Positions 42,463 to 54,028 of a stretch of 64,000 nt of DNA are shown here, piece by piece. This stretch comes from Hexactinellida sp. DTS-2022. Taxonomy: Eukaryota; Porifera; Hexactinellida. Numbering within the stretch: the first letter of the stretch is position 1; the number at the start of each line of letters is the position of its first letter. A program made the position numbers and the translations under genes. The stretch covers positions 1-64,000 of the forward strand of contig JAPNXP010000008.1 of NCBI GenBank assembly GCA_028753945.1, given 5' to 3'. The notes beneath the pieces were generated by a model. That model worked only from the letters and a program-made list of their open reading frames with translations. It ran no database searches and was not told the origin of the DNA.

Positions 42463-43740
42463 ATGCTAACCCGAGTTATGGCAGCAAAGCATCCGATTAA
42501 TGCGAACCCTGACGGCTTAACTGGTGAGCAGTTAGCAGTATCGCTAGAAGAAGTGAGAAAGGAAGTAAATTCTTTAAAGGAACAGGTCCGTTCCAGGTTT
42601 GCAGAGGTGTTGGAACAGCTGTTAATTAACAGGGATAATATCCTGGCGGAATTGGACCGGTTAGTAGACTCTATTTCCAAACAGTTAAATGAACGGGAAA
42701 ATAAGCTGAATGCTCTCTCTGAAAAGAGAATGCGAGCTCAGCGACAAATACACTCAGACATTCTAAACTTGCATTTGCAACAAGATATAATTCAATGCGA
42801 TAAAGATGTATGTGAGATTTTGAAGCGCGAGATTAAATTCCCATTGCCCACCCTACTATGGACCGGTTTGCCTACAGAAGGCATTTGCCGTGTCCAGGTG
42901 AGAGAGAATAGATACAGGTTCGTATCAGACCCCGTGTGGTCCGTGGGGAGTAGGGGGCGTGGTACTGATCAGCTGTTCTACCCCGTCTCAGTTTGTAGCG
43001 ATAATATATCCGGGAGTATATTCGTGTCGGATGCTAGCCTGTGCGCTTCGAGGGTGCAGGTGTTCACACCTGAGGGGGAATATGTTACCGAGATCACACA
43101 CGGGGATATGGATTATATAAACGCCATTGTTGCAAGTGAAAAGTCATTGTTTATAGCAACTGAATCTAAACTGATTGAAATGACAAAATATGGTGAAAAG
43201 CGCAACTGTAGTGACCTGGCGAAAAATGTAAAAGGAATGGACTTTGTAAATGAAAAGCTGTACACATGTTCCAAAAAGAGTTCTGGAATCAGAGTGTTCA
43301 ACAAGAATCTCCAACCGACTGAACTTATACAATTAAATCCGATTTCCTTCGAAAGCCAGACTACAACTTACGATGTGAAGGTGATGAATAACAACATTTA
43401 TGTTCTGTTTGGGTTCACACGATTGGTGGATAACCATTTCCCACACCCAGTGCAGCAGTTTGACCACTCGGGAGCTCTTATAAAGTCTGTTGTTTCTGGA
43501 AATTGCATTGTTAAAGCTTTCAACTTTGTAGTTTCTGAAAATTGCGATATAATCGTTAGTGATTGGGGCGCAAACCGAATCAAGGTTTTCTCCGCTACGG
43601 GTGAAACCCTGCGAATAATCGGCAGAGACGGGCGGAGGGGGCCTGGAGAGGTGTTTTTGCCGCGAGGCGTGGCACTGGATGATAAGGGACGGATTCTAGT
43701 TGTGGACGGGAAAGATCAAAATAAACTGCAAGCTTTTTGA
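42463..43740 (+). CDS. Coiled-coil NHL-repeat protein
   Basis: Intronless, 425 residues. Residues about 25-130 form a long coiled coil (SLEEVRKEVNSLKEQVRSRF onward). The rest is a propeller of about six NHL blades, for example SVGSRGRGTDQLFYPVSVC, then a final RRGPGEVFLPRGVALDDKG..LVVDG. This is the TRIM-NHL layout without RING or B-box, so ubiquitin ligase activity is not expected from this frame. The paralogue at 14550 has only the propeller. The start could also be the second ATG at 42478. The role (RNA or protein binding through the propeller) is family-level inference. Confidence 0.82.
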   Translation: MLTRVMAAKHPINANPDGLTGEQLAVSLEEVRKEVNSLKEQVRSRFAEVLEQLLINRDNILAELDRLVDSISKQLNERENKLNALSEKRMRAQRQIHSDILNLHLQQDIIQCDKDVCEILKREIKFPLPTLLWTGLPTEGICRVQVRENRYRFVSDPVWSVGSRGRGTDQLFYPVSVCSDNISGSIFVSDASLCASRVQVFTPEGEYVTEITHGDMDYINAIVASEKSLFIATESKLIEMTKYGEKRNCSDLAKNVKGMDFVNEKLYTCSKKSSGIRVFNKNLQPTELIQLNPISFESQTTTYDVKVMNNNIYVLFGFTRLVDNHFPHPVQQFDHSGALIKSVVSGNCIVKAFNFVVSENCDIIVSDWGANRIKVFSATGETLRIIGRDGRRGPGEVFLPRGVALDDKGRILVVDGKDQNKLQAF

Positions 43741-44023
43741 TAAATGGTAGCTTTGAATTTTTAGATTGTAAATTATTATGCTATTTTTGAATTTTTAAAT
43801 CAACCTCAATTTATGCTGAATTAATCCTATTTGACGTTCCTTCCTTTCGCGGCAAACATGAAACATCAGTTTGTTTTAGAATTCCTTCTAAGTTCTAACT
43901 GCCCGTAGTCTATTGTTAGTTCCTTATGAATGGAACATTAGGGACCACCTAATACGAAGTCTTTCTTAGCATGTTGGAATATTAATCATGAATATTCTTA
44001 TGCTTTCAGCATAACAATTATGA

Positions 44024-44032
44024 CGTTTTTCA
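44024..44032. repeat. Left target-site duplication of the Mutator-like element
   Basis: cgtttttca, matching cgtatttca at 49290-49298 with one mismatch. Confidence 0.8.
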
Positions 44033-45300
44033 ATGGATGTGAAGTTAGCAGCAAGTCCAGCAGCAAAAAGTGAGCACGATGCATCTGGTTATAACTCCAC
44101 TCTACCATAGGCTGTGGGGCTAAAATTAATACCACAGCTCTATCCCCGATGTAGGTTTATGAAATTTCAATTTTTAGTCTCTAACACCCAAAACCACTTG
44201 ACAGTGACAGTGCAAAAATTACCCTTTTTCACTAGATAACCCACATCCAATTTGAGTGAGCACGATACACCTGGTTATAACTCCACTATACCATTGCTTG
44301 GCGGGCTGAAATTTATACCACAGCTTTATCCCCGATGTAGGTTTACGCTATTTCAATTTTTAGTCTCTAACATCCAAAACCACTTGACAGTGACAATGCA
44401 AAAATTACCCTTTTTCACTAGATAATTATTCCACATCCAAATTGAGTGAGCACGATGCATCTGGTTATAGCTACACTATACCATTGCTTGGCGGGCTGAA
44501 ATTTATACCACAGCTTTATCCCCGATGTAGGTTTACGCTATTTCAATTTTTAGCCTCTAACATCCAAAACCACTTGACAGTGACAATGCAAAAATTACCC
44601 TTTTTCACTAGATAATTATTCCACATCCAAATTGAGTGAGCACGATGCATCTGGTTATAGCTACACTATACCATTGCTTGGCGGGCTGAAATTTATACCA
44701 CAGCTTTATCCCCGATGTAGGTTTACGCTATTTCAATTTTTAGCCTCTAACATCCAAAACCACTTGACAGTGACAATGCAAAAATTACCCTTTTTCACTA
44801 GATAATTATTCCACATCCAAATTGAGTGAGCACGATGCATCTGGTTATAGCTACACTATACCATTGCTTGGCGGGCTGAAATTTATACCACAGCTCTATC
44901 CCCGATGTAGGTTTACGCTATTTCAATTTTTAGCCTCTAACATCCAAAACCACTTGACAGTGACAGTGCAAAAATTACCCTTTTTCACTGGATAATTATC
45001 CCACATCCAATTTGAGTGAGCACGATGCATCTGGTTATAACTACACTATACCATTGCTTGGCGGGCTGAAATTTATACCACAGCTCTATCCCCGATGTAG
45101 GTTTACGCTATTTCAATTTTTAGTCTCTAACATCCAAAACCACTTGACAGTGACAGTGCAAAAATGACCCATTTTCACTAGATAATTATCCCACATCCAA
45201 ATTGAGTGAGCACGATGCATCTGGTTATAACTCCACTCTACTATAGGCTGGCGGGCTGAAATTGATGCCACAGCTCTATTCCCGATGTAGGTTTATACTA
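44033..45300. repeat. 190-bp tandem repeats, left arm (7 units)
   Basis: The motif gagcacgatgcatctgg recurs at about 44071, 44253, 44444, 44634, 44824, 45014 and 45204, each followed by a shared 190-bp unit with gatgtaggttta and cacttgacagtgaca. The inner units are most alike. Confidence 0.95.
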
Positions 45301-46036
45301 TTTCAAAAAACATGTATCAATTTTCATCCCATAATGACTAATCATATTTACGAGTGTGAAGTTGGCGCAGTATTCAACTGAGCACAGATCAAATCCAAAT
45401 TTGAGGCCCTTCCCACAGTTGGATTTGGCCAAAAATTACACCCCTTAAAGGGGAGATACGGACATTTTTGATTCTGGATAAAAATCTTATAATTTTTATT
45501 TTTTGTATTTATTTAAAAAAATTATGTCTGAGCACTAAAAAAAATTATTTTTGACAACAATTTTTCGAAAATGAAGTTAAAACTTTGCAAACTTTGCATA
45601 CATGTTTGTGAGTAAGGGACGTTTCTTATTTCAAAATATTTCAAAAAAATATCAATATTCCTATGAGATAGAGCTTGGCAAAGTTTAACATCTATTTACT
45701 TCAGATTATATATTTCTATATTGATCGAGTGAACAAGCACATGTGCTAAAGTATTCATCTATTTGGTAATAATTCGATAATGATTTATTATAGTTTAGCG
45801 TTTCCAATTTGTCTTTGCCATAGTCAATTATATACAGCCTAGTTCTCGTATTTTCTGCTCAACATTTATACTGCATTCAAAACTCTAAATTATTATTATT
45901 TTTAAAAATACTATTTCATACAAAGACAACTGATGTATTAATAATACACAATACCTCACAGACAATACCTAATACAGAATAACTTTTGTATGTAAGATGA
46001 GGGAGAGCAATGGCATATAATAAGTTAAGATATATT

Positions 46037-47827
46037 CTAGGATTTGTGGGTAATAACATAATTTTTGTTAGATGTCAATTGTTTTAGTTTTAAAACTTTA
46101 GCACAGATTTCACTGTAGATCCCCTCAAAATGTCTCCCAAAAGGGGAAGTTTTTATATAGGTATCCTTTTCAAAATTTTCAGGGTTATCGTCTTTAACTA
46201 TACTTTCTAAATCTAACAAACTCTTAGTAACTGGGGGTAACATTGATTCAGTTGTCATTAAAACACACAGGGATGCAAAAACAATATTTATTTCGTCGAT
46301 GTTTGAATTTGTTTTGTACCATAGTACCGCATGCATGTAGCACTAACTGTTTGAGTCGTTTATCAATTTTATAATTCTTAGCTAATTTGTAACTAATACT
46401 TGGATTATGTGTGTCGAAGGAGATGCAATACAGTTGGTAAATTTAAAATTTGCATTGGTTTTACAGTTTACAATTTCCCAGCATTTAGATAAATATATAT
46501 GGATATACTTTGTTTATTGAATGCTAAACATGTACTATGCATTAATGGTTAACTATAGTCCATTTCAACTTGGTCAATATTTATATCTTATGGAGAATTA
46601 GCTTACTAGTTAAAATCCATTTATTTAAAAAAGGAGTTATTTCGGAGAATCCCTGGGCACTACTTATCATTTCTGCAACAGGTACAGGGCTCGTGCAAAA
46701 TTCAGGGTGCTGTAAAGTAAGAGCATAATAGTATATCGATTTTGCACATATTGATGGCACTTTAATAATAGAACTCGTGGCGTCGATATTCAGTACAATA
46801 TTTTTATTTTTTAAGAATTTAAAAACTTCTATCTGTTTTAAGGTATATACATTAATAATAAATGGATCTTGTACCATATATTTAATGTAACCGGTATTTG
46901 ATCGTCAGGTAACTCTAAACGGAAAAGTATTTCAGTTTCCAAAATATCTATTATATCGTCATTGGAGACCTATCTATAGAGTTCATGTCTGATTTAATTC
47001 TTCACAAAGTTTGTCGGGATTTTAGATTAGAGAAATTACCCCTTTTGAATGCCTCGATATTCTTTTCCAATATAATTGTCTATTAAAAATATTACTTGCT
47101 GAAATATTAATTAATTGTTACCCCATTTTTTTCCTTTCACATGCATTAATGTGACGTGCATGAGTAGTTTTATTATTTGCATGTTCTAACGAAATATCAC
47201 CATTGGAATGATAGCCGATAGCTAAGCATTATAATCTATTGAATTAAAATCATTCTCAATTGAAAAAGTTACAGAAAAACAATTAGAGAATTTACATACT
47301 GCCCAAGTTTGGAAAAACGAGGATTTAAATTTCCTACTATCACATTTTTTTGAACCAATAATGTTTAAACTTTAAAACACAAATTGAATTTATTTCTGAA
47401 AAACTTTTAGCAATTAGACTAGTCCATTCTATATTCAATCGATATTTACCATCATCATCTATGTAACTATGCTATTTAACTCTTCTCTATCTATATAAAA
47501 CTCGCCGAAACAATTTCTACTATAAAATAATTTTGTATCTTTTTCAAATGCATTAATAATTGGAAAATCAACATTTTCAGGTTTACTAAAAATAAAGCCA
47601 AGCATGTTTTCTAAATTATTCGAATTTTTTAATGGATCATTAAGTGCAAAAACAATTGTAATCAATATATATATTTTTGAAATACAAACGTCTCCTCCAT
47701 TGAATGACACTATTTTTGTCCCGTTCCAACAATGAGAAGTGTCTAAAATTATAACTTGAAGCATGCTCAGTTGAAAATGTATTATAAGGGTACTGAGTCT
47801 ACTGACGTGATCAATGAATAAGTGCAA
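46037..47827 (-). pseudogene. Decayed transposase of the Mutator-like element
   Basis: Three open fragments on the minus strand (47827-47459, 46877-46581, 46336-46037) are separated by stops and shifts. The middle one has LNIDATSSIIKVP, YYYALTLQ and PVAEMISSAQGFSEI, which resembles a MULE-type DDE core with the first catalytic Asp in IDATSS. Between the fragments lies THARHINAC, part of a possible zinc finger. No intact frame exists. Confidence 0.6.
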
Positions 47828-48015
47828 AATTATTTCAATTGTATCTCATAGGAATATTGATATTTTTTTGAAATATTTTGAAATAAGAAACGTCCCTTAC
47901 TCACAAACATGTATGCAAAGTTTGCAAAGTTTTAACTTCATTTTCGAAAAATTGTTGTCAAAAATAATTTTTTTTAGTGCTCAGACATAATTTTTTTAAA
48001 TAAATACAAAAAATA

Positions 48016-49289
48016 AAAATTATAAGATTTTTATCCAGAATCAAAAATGTCCGTATCTCCCCTTTAAGGGGTGTAATTTTTGGCCAAATCCAACTGTGGG
48101 AAGGGCCTCAAATTTGGATTTGATCTGTGCTCAGTTGAATACTGCGCCAACTTCACACTCGTAAATATGATTAGTCATTATGGGATGAAAATTGATACAT
48201 GTTTTTTGAAATAGTATAAACCTACATCGGGAATAGAGCTGTGGCATCAATTTCAGCCCGCCAGCCTATAGTAGAGTGGAGTTATAACCAGATGCATCGT
48301 GCTCACTCAATTTGGATGTGGGATAATTATCTAGTGAAAATGGGTCATTTTTGCACTGTCACTGTCAAGTGGTTTTGGATGTTAGAGACTAAAAATTGAA
48401 ATAGCGTAAACCTACATCGGGGATAGAGCTGTGGTATAAATTTCAGCCCGCCAAGCAATGGTATAGTGTAGTTATAACCAGATGCATCGTGCTCACTCAA
48501 ATTGGATGTGGGATAATTATCCAGTGAAAAAGGGTAATTTTTGCACTGTCACTGTCAAGTGGTTTTGGATGTTAGAGGCTAAAAATTGAAATAGCGTAAA
48601 CCTACATCGGGGATAAAGCTGTGGTATAAATTTCAGCCCGCCAAGCAATGGTATAGTGTAGCTATAACCAGATGCATCGTGCTCACTCAATTTGGATGTG
48701 GGATAATTATCTAGTGAAAAAGGGTAATTTTTGCATTGTCACTGTCAAGTGGTTTTGGATGTTAGAGACTAAAAATTGAAATAGCGTAAACCTACATCGG
48801 GGATAGAGCTGTGGTATAAATTTCAGCCCGCCAAGCAATGGTATAGTGTAGCTATAACCAGATGCATCGTGCTCACTCAATTTGGATGTGGGATAATTAT
48901 CCAGTGAAAAAGGGTAATTTTTGCACTGTCACTGTCAAGTGGTTTTGGATGTTAGAGACTAAAAATTGAAATAGCGTAAACCTACATCGGGGATAAAGCT
49001 GTGGTATAAATTTCAGCCCGCCAAGCAATGGTATAGTGGAGTTATAACCAGGTGTATCGTGCTCACTCAAATTGGATGTGGGTTATCTAGTGAAAAAGGG
49101 TAATTTTTGCACTGTCACTGTCAAGTGGTTTTGGGTGTTAGAGACTAAAAATTGAAATTTCATAAACCTACATCGGGGATAGAGCTGTGGTATTAATTTT
49201 AGCCCCACAGCCTATGGTAGAGTGGAGTTATAACCAGATGCATCGTGCTCACTTTTTGCTGCTGGACTTGCTGCTAACTTCACATCCAT
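48016..49289. repeat. 190-bp tandem repeats, right arm (6 units)
   Basis: Reverse complement of the left-arm units; atcgtgctcact recurs at about 48297, 48487, 48677, 48867, 49057 and 49241. One unit fewer than the left arm. Confidence 0.95.
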
Positions 49290-49298
49290 CGTATTTCA
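49290..49298. repeat. Right target-site duplication of the Mutator-like element
   Basis: cgtatttca, the partner of 44024-44032. Confidence 0.8.
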
Positions 49299-49459
49299 AA
49301 GGTATTTGAGATCATTTATGTAATTTGTTATGGTTACTTGTATTCATCCTAGCATAATACACTCCGCTTGCCACCTAACCTATATAACGAACTGACCTCT
49401 AATTATTTACGCCTACATTCCATACCGCCACTACTGCAGCCTAGCGACGCCTACGCCCC

Positions 49460-52400
49460 ATGACTCGTCCCAGAGTCCCGGAAATTGTTGAAATGTTCGA
49501 GCACAATGACACTATCAAGATAAGCTCCAGCGATACGAGCAGCAGTAATGACGGTGCCCACTCCCTAGCTGACTCACCAGAGTTGCTACGCCCCCCGTCC
49601 CTGCCTAATATCCTAGAGCCCTCCCCCACCCCCTCTCCGGGGTTCCTAAGTGGGACCCTGCGGCGAAAGCGCAGAAGCGCAAACACCAGGCCACAGGAAC
49701 ACATCAGCTCAATGACTATAGACATAGACGAGACTCGCCTGGACAAGATCAATAAGGTTCTTACGAAAGTCAAAGAGATTGTGTTCTATCCGTTCTTGTA
49801 TACCACCCGCGGCATTGAGGTGAGTCACTGGACACACAACACACAATGGATATACAATGCAGTAGATCCTGTCTATAACGGACGGCATGGAAATTTGGTC
49901 CCCTTGAAAATTGGTCCGGGGACCAAAATTTTCATGGAAATTTGGTCCCTCTGAGGTTTATGTTTATCTTTTCGGGGAAAATTGGTCGGGGGACCAATAT
50001 TCCATAAAAAATGGACTTAGGACCAATTTTCTAGTGACAGCCCACTTAGAATAGGTCCCCACATAACTCACATAGTATAATCTATAACTGCCGTTATTAC
50101 ACTGGTCTTCAGGTAAAGTTCGGAAAAGCGACAGCTTCCTACTTCTTGCTGCTTCTGCGGTTCTTGTTGCTCAATTTTATCTGTCTCCTTCTGAACACCA
50201 TCGTGTGGATTCCGCGGTTATTAGACAACTCCACCGTATACGAGATAGGGCCCGGACTGGGGGGCATAATTGCGCTAATAACCGGTAAAGGGCTGGAGTT
50301 CACAAGTCTCTTCATGGGGAACTATACTAACGGAACTATAACTGGGACACTGTAAGGATGTTATTTGTTTGTTTGTTTGGTTGTTTGTCTGTTTGTTTAT
50401 TTATTTGTTTGTTTGTTTGTTTGTTTATTTATTTGTTTGTTTATAATCCTTGCCTTTAGCTACAACAGAGAAGGCGCTTACTTTTGTGTATTTTTCGCGA
50501 TAACATTTGTAATCCTTGTATTTCTCGCCTACTGGCTAAGCCAGGCCTACCTAAAGACGGTTTCCGTACAAAGCACGTACACATCAGTGGAGAGGTTCAT
50601 ATTTCTGGGATGGGACTATTCCATTGACCATTCCCTGCAGGCTGTTCTCAAACAGCAGTCTAACTACATAGCGCTCAAAGAGGTCAGTTGCTGAATTCCA
50701 TCTGCCAGTTATGTTGCTAGGATTACAGTATTGCTTCGAATAAACGCCCCAAAGCTCATTGTTTTCGTGGCCCAATATATCCTCAAATTTTTTGAAAAAT
50801 TCAGAAATAATATTTTGGTCCTCAGTGACATTATACTGACCAAAGTTGCCGAAATCAATGTAATTCCTATGTAATCCATTTTCATCATACAATTACCATT
50901 GTTATTTGCTAATTCTACCAACACGGTACTTCCTGTGTAGCTGCTACTGGAGCTGAGCAACAAGACCAGCGGCTCCCGCCGTGACGAGAAGACCGGCTCC
51001 TACGTTAATCTAGCGATCAGCTGGTCCCTACGCGCCCTGGGCTGGGGCATAACTCTACTGCTTTTGCTGCTCGGCGCTTCTATCATAGTGTGTACCGGAC
51101 AGCAGCGCTATAGGACCTCCGGCGGGGACCTCAACGCAGCCATTCTAATCGGGTTCGTACCCTCCATATGGCACACGTTTCTGGAGGTCGCATTCCCGAT
51201 AGTAATTCTACTGGAGGGCTACAAGGTACCTGCTTAGTGTAGTACAGTAGATGCCGGTTATAAGCACATCGTCGGGAACTGACTTAATGTCAATAATGTG
51301 CTTATAACCGACATAAATTAAACAGGGTATATGGCAACCGTTTTCCAACATAGTGTAATTAAATCCGATATGTTCTTATAACCGGTGTGCTTATATCCGA
51401 CATCTACTGTAGTAAACTATACTGTTGTACAGTAGATTTCGCATATAAGAACACCGGTTATAATAACATTCTACTGGAAACTGTTGCCATATACCCTATA
51501 TAATTATGCCAAACCATACTTCTGTAATGTAAAATGGTCAAAAAGCTTGATATAGGGAGTGGGTATAATTTTCTAGATTTTCGATTCACAATATGTATTG
51601 CAACGTTATGATAATGTTTGAACAGTCCCCTTACAGACATTCTACAGGTTAAAGCTAATCTACTGAACGCGCTACTGACTAAGTACCTGATGATGCGCCT
51701 GGTGTCACTTTTCGCGATCTGTCTGCTAATTACTCAGAGCTACGTGCTCTCAAAGTCCCCCATCGGTGCCAATTGTACTTTCATTCCGTTCGAGATGTGT
51801 ATCACCAAAGAAGCATGCGTACTCAGCGATATAGTCAACTACGATTGCTGGGAAACACAAGCTGGTATTTATTTGTTTAATTTACTTATACATCGATCAT
51901 CGGTAGTACCGATCATCGGCATTTGTTTTAAATAACCTGGCTAGTTTCTACCGATGGTGTTTTTTATGAATATAAAAAAACATTCGGTTGAAAGTAGCCA
52001 GGTTTTTTAATACAAACGCCGATGATCGGTGATCGCTGTATAAGTAAACTCTTATTTGTTTAATTAACCATGTATTGTGTCTGTATACAGTCAGCCTGAC
52101 TGTCCTTATACTATTTAGGTCGCATTCTCTACGAGTACATAATGGCTCAGTTCATCAGCAGCATTATAATCCGCTCATTTGTGCTCGTAGTGCAGAACCT
52201 TACCAGAAAGTCTGTCAACTTCTTTTTCAGAATTATTCCTGGTTGCTCTTACAACTTACACCAGGTAATATAGTGTATCCATAGTCCAGCTAGTCATATT
52301 CTGTTAAACTCGCTTTTTAAATAAAACGAATTACAAATTTACTGCCTGTAGATATTCGAATACGCGCTCAGATCTGAATTCCATGTGTCCAAGCACGTAA

Positions 52401-53570
52401 TGAAGATAATATACATACAGTGCCTAATTTGGTGCGGGATGCTATTCAGCCCGTACATAACGCTCATAGGATTCTTCGGTTTTCTGACACTATACTTCAC
52501 AATGATCATAATAACTAAACTAACCTCACAGCATACCCCACCCCCGCCTCGCATATCTAAGTCCAATCTGAGTTACTACAGTATCCTAGTGTTCATGTTC
52601 TTTATCATTATGCTTCTCTTGCACTGGCCCATATTCTACTTCGAGCCCTCTGATGACTGCGGACCCTTTAGGGGCAAAGAATCGATATACCAGGTGTTTT
52701 CTGAATTCCTAGTTTGGCTACAGAAAACACTCACAATTCCCAAAGTGGGAAACACTACGTTCGCATTCGTAGTGGCTGACTTTCTTAACTCCCCCGCTAT
52801 GGGGCCTCTCCTTATCGTTCTTATCGTCACATCCTCGATTCTAATCGCGGTTATTCGCAAGAAGAACAAGGAAATACGTGAGGTTAGTATTAATAATCCT
52901 GAACCTTACAATCGTATAAGAGTCACTGTCGCTCCATTATGAGATCAGATGCTCGTATAGGAGCGAGTGTCGCTCCTATAAGAGCATCTATTCTTGCTGA
53001 GATCTCACAACTTGACTGTATTTATACTTCTCTTACTAATGTTGCAGGTGCTGCTATCTGTATCACAGACAGAATAGCAGATGTTTGTATGCAGGTTTTG
53101 GTGTATACTATAGTATAGCAGTTGCAGGTGTAATTCTCTGTATAGTCTATAGTTCCACTTATGTGAACACCTGTGACATACTCAGAGTATATATACAATT
53201 TACAATAGTGAATTAGTTTTTTATTTTTACACTCTAAATTCCTTCTCTAATTAATTCTCACAAGAAAATTAATTAAATTATTTTTATTTGTTTATGATTC
53301 CGATTAAAACAGTTTTCAACCTTTTTCAACTGTGTCTATATATTCACATTCCTATTGCCCGGTTTATATCGAGTCCGTTGCTAGATTAACACCTCTAACC
53401 AGTTCATATTCTCCCGCTATAAGGAGCTATTCACTCACGAGCTTGTCACAGAGGATTACGAAATTCGGCAGCGAAAGAGACTCGAACAAATCACTGACCC
53501 GGTCAGGAAATACCGCAGGTCTGTCACTAACCAAACTCAATTCGAACCATTCAGACTACACCTCTACTAA
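49460..53570 (+). CDS. Transmembrane channel-like (TMC) protein
   Basis: Eight exons (49460-49819, 50113-50351, 50460-50682, 50941-51225, 51648-51864, 52119-52264, 52352-52882, 53403-53570) join in frame to 722 residues. TMC proteins are TMEM16-fold membrane proteins; animal TMC1/2 form the pore of mechanosensory channels. About ten hydrophobic helices can be counted. The signature is CWETQAGRILYEYIM across the exon 5/6 junction. Exon 7 contains the family's CGPFRG motif (DDCGPFRGKESIYQVF) and the GMLFSPYITLIGFF helix. The N-terminal 110 residues are polar and Ser/Pro-rich; the C-terminal exon is basic (RQRKRLEQITDPVRKYRR). The final exon is the least certain; an alternative ends shortly after 52882. 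Introns hold MITEs and a GTTT microsatellite. Confidence 0.88.
50361..50446. repeat. GTTT microsatellite in TMC intron 2
   Basis: Degenerate (GTTT)n run filling most of the 108-base intron. Confidence 0.9.
50690..50892 (-). other. Protein-like antisense frame inside TMC intron 3
   Basis: On the minus strand an open frame reads YDENGLHRNYIDFGNFGQYN, then NVTEDQNIISEFFKKFED and NPSNIT. Composition looks like a folded, glycosylated domain, not random AT-rich sequence. No start or splice partners were identified, and no family was recognised. A captured exon or transposon fragment is possible. Confidence 0.35.
51243..51508. mobile_element. Two family A MITEs in TMC intron 4
   Basis: 51243-51411 is full length (tacagtagatgccggttata to catctactgta). 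A second, right-truncated copy starts at 51428 (tacagtagatttcgcatata). Confidence 0.85.
51881..52048. mobile_element. Fold-back MITE in TMC intron 5
   Basis: Long inverted arms tttacttatacatcgatcat and aaacgccgatgatcgg..tataagtaaa enclose a short loop. A close relative lies at 54870-55014. Confidence 0.85.
52944..52993. other. Hairpin in TMC intron 7
   Basis: agatgctcgtataggagcga pairs with tcgctcctataagagcatct around a three-base loop, just downstream of exon 7. Confidence 0.6.
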
Positions 53571-54028
53571 CTCACTTAGCTACCCGTATCTCTTATTCTA
53601 TTTATATTTTATATTTCACTTTGAATTTTATTTATTTTTAATATTTATAGCTCTACTATAGTTTGCATACTAGGCCCCTATTAAGGCCAAATTAAAAATG
53701 ATAATTTTTGTATATAGTAAACTCTCGTTATAACGAAGTCTTGGAACCTGTGAATTCCTTCGTTATAAGCGGATAATTATTAATGCATTTAGTGTGAAAC
53801 CGGTTTTTCTAACTAGCTATTTATTCTAAATGTTTAAGAAATTCCTATTTTGTTTAATTTCAATCGGTTTATTCTAACTATCGGTTTTTCTTACTTTATT
53901 TCCATGCAAAGAATTGGTTAGAAAAACCTGTTTCGACTGTATTTCTTTATATCCAGGTTATACCGTAAGTTTACTGTACTTGAGTAACACTGCTATTACA
54001 TTCCAATGGTTATTCCCCATTACTAGCA
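53571..54028. other. Spacer between TMC and the sema-domain gene
   Basis: Contains a family C MITE fragment at 53717-53795 and a repeated ttctaactatcggttttt phrase around 53800-53930. No gene seen. Confidence 0.5.

Larger units (their letters stand above)
44033..49289. mobile_element. Mutator-like DNA transposon, 5.26 kb
   Basis: Long terminal inverted repeats run 44033-45670 and 47842-49289. Both outer ends read atggatgtgaagttagcagc inward. Flanking 9-bp duplications (one mismatch) match the Mutator superfamily. The arms are built of 190-bp tandem repeats, seven on the left and six on the right, which accounts for their 190-base length difference. The core holds fragments of a transposase on the minus strand. 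High identity between arms suggests recent insertion or homogenisation, while the transposase is broken, so this copy is likely non-autonomous. Confidence 0.85.
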
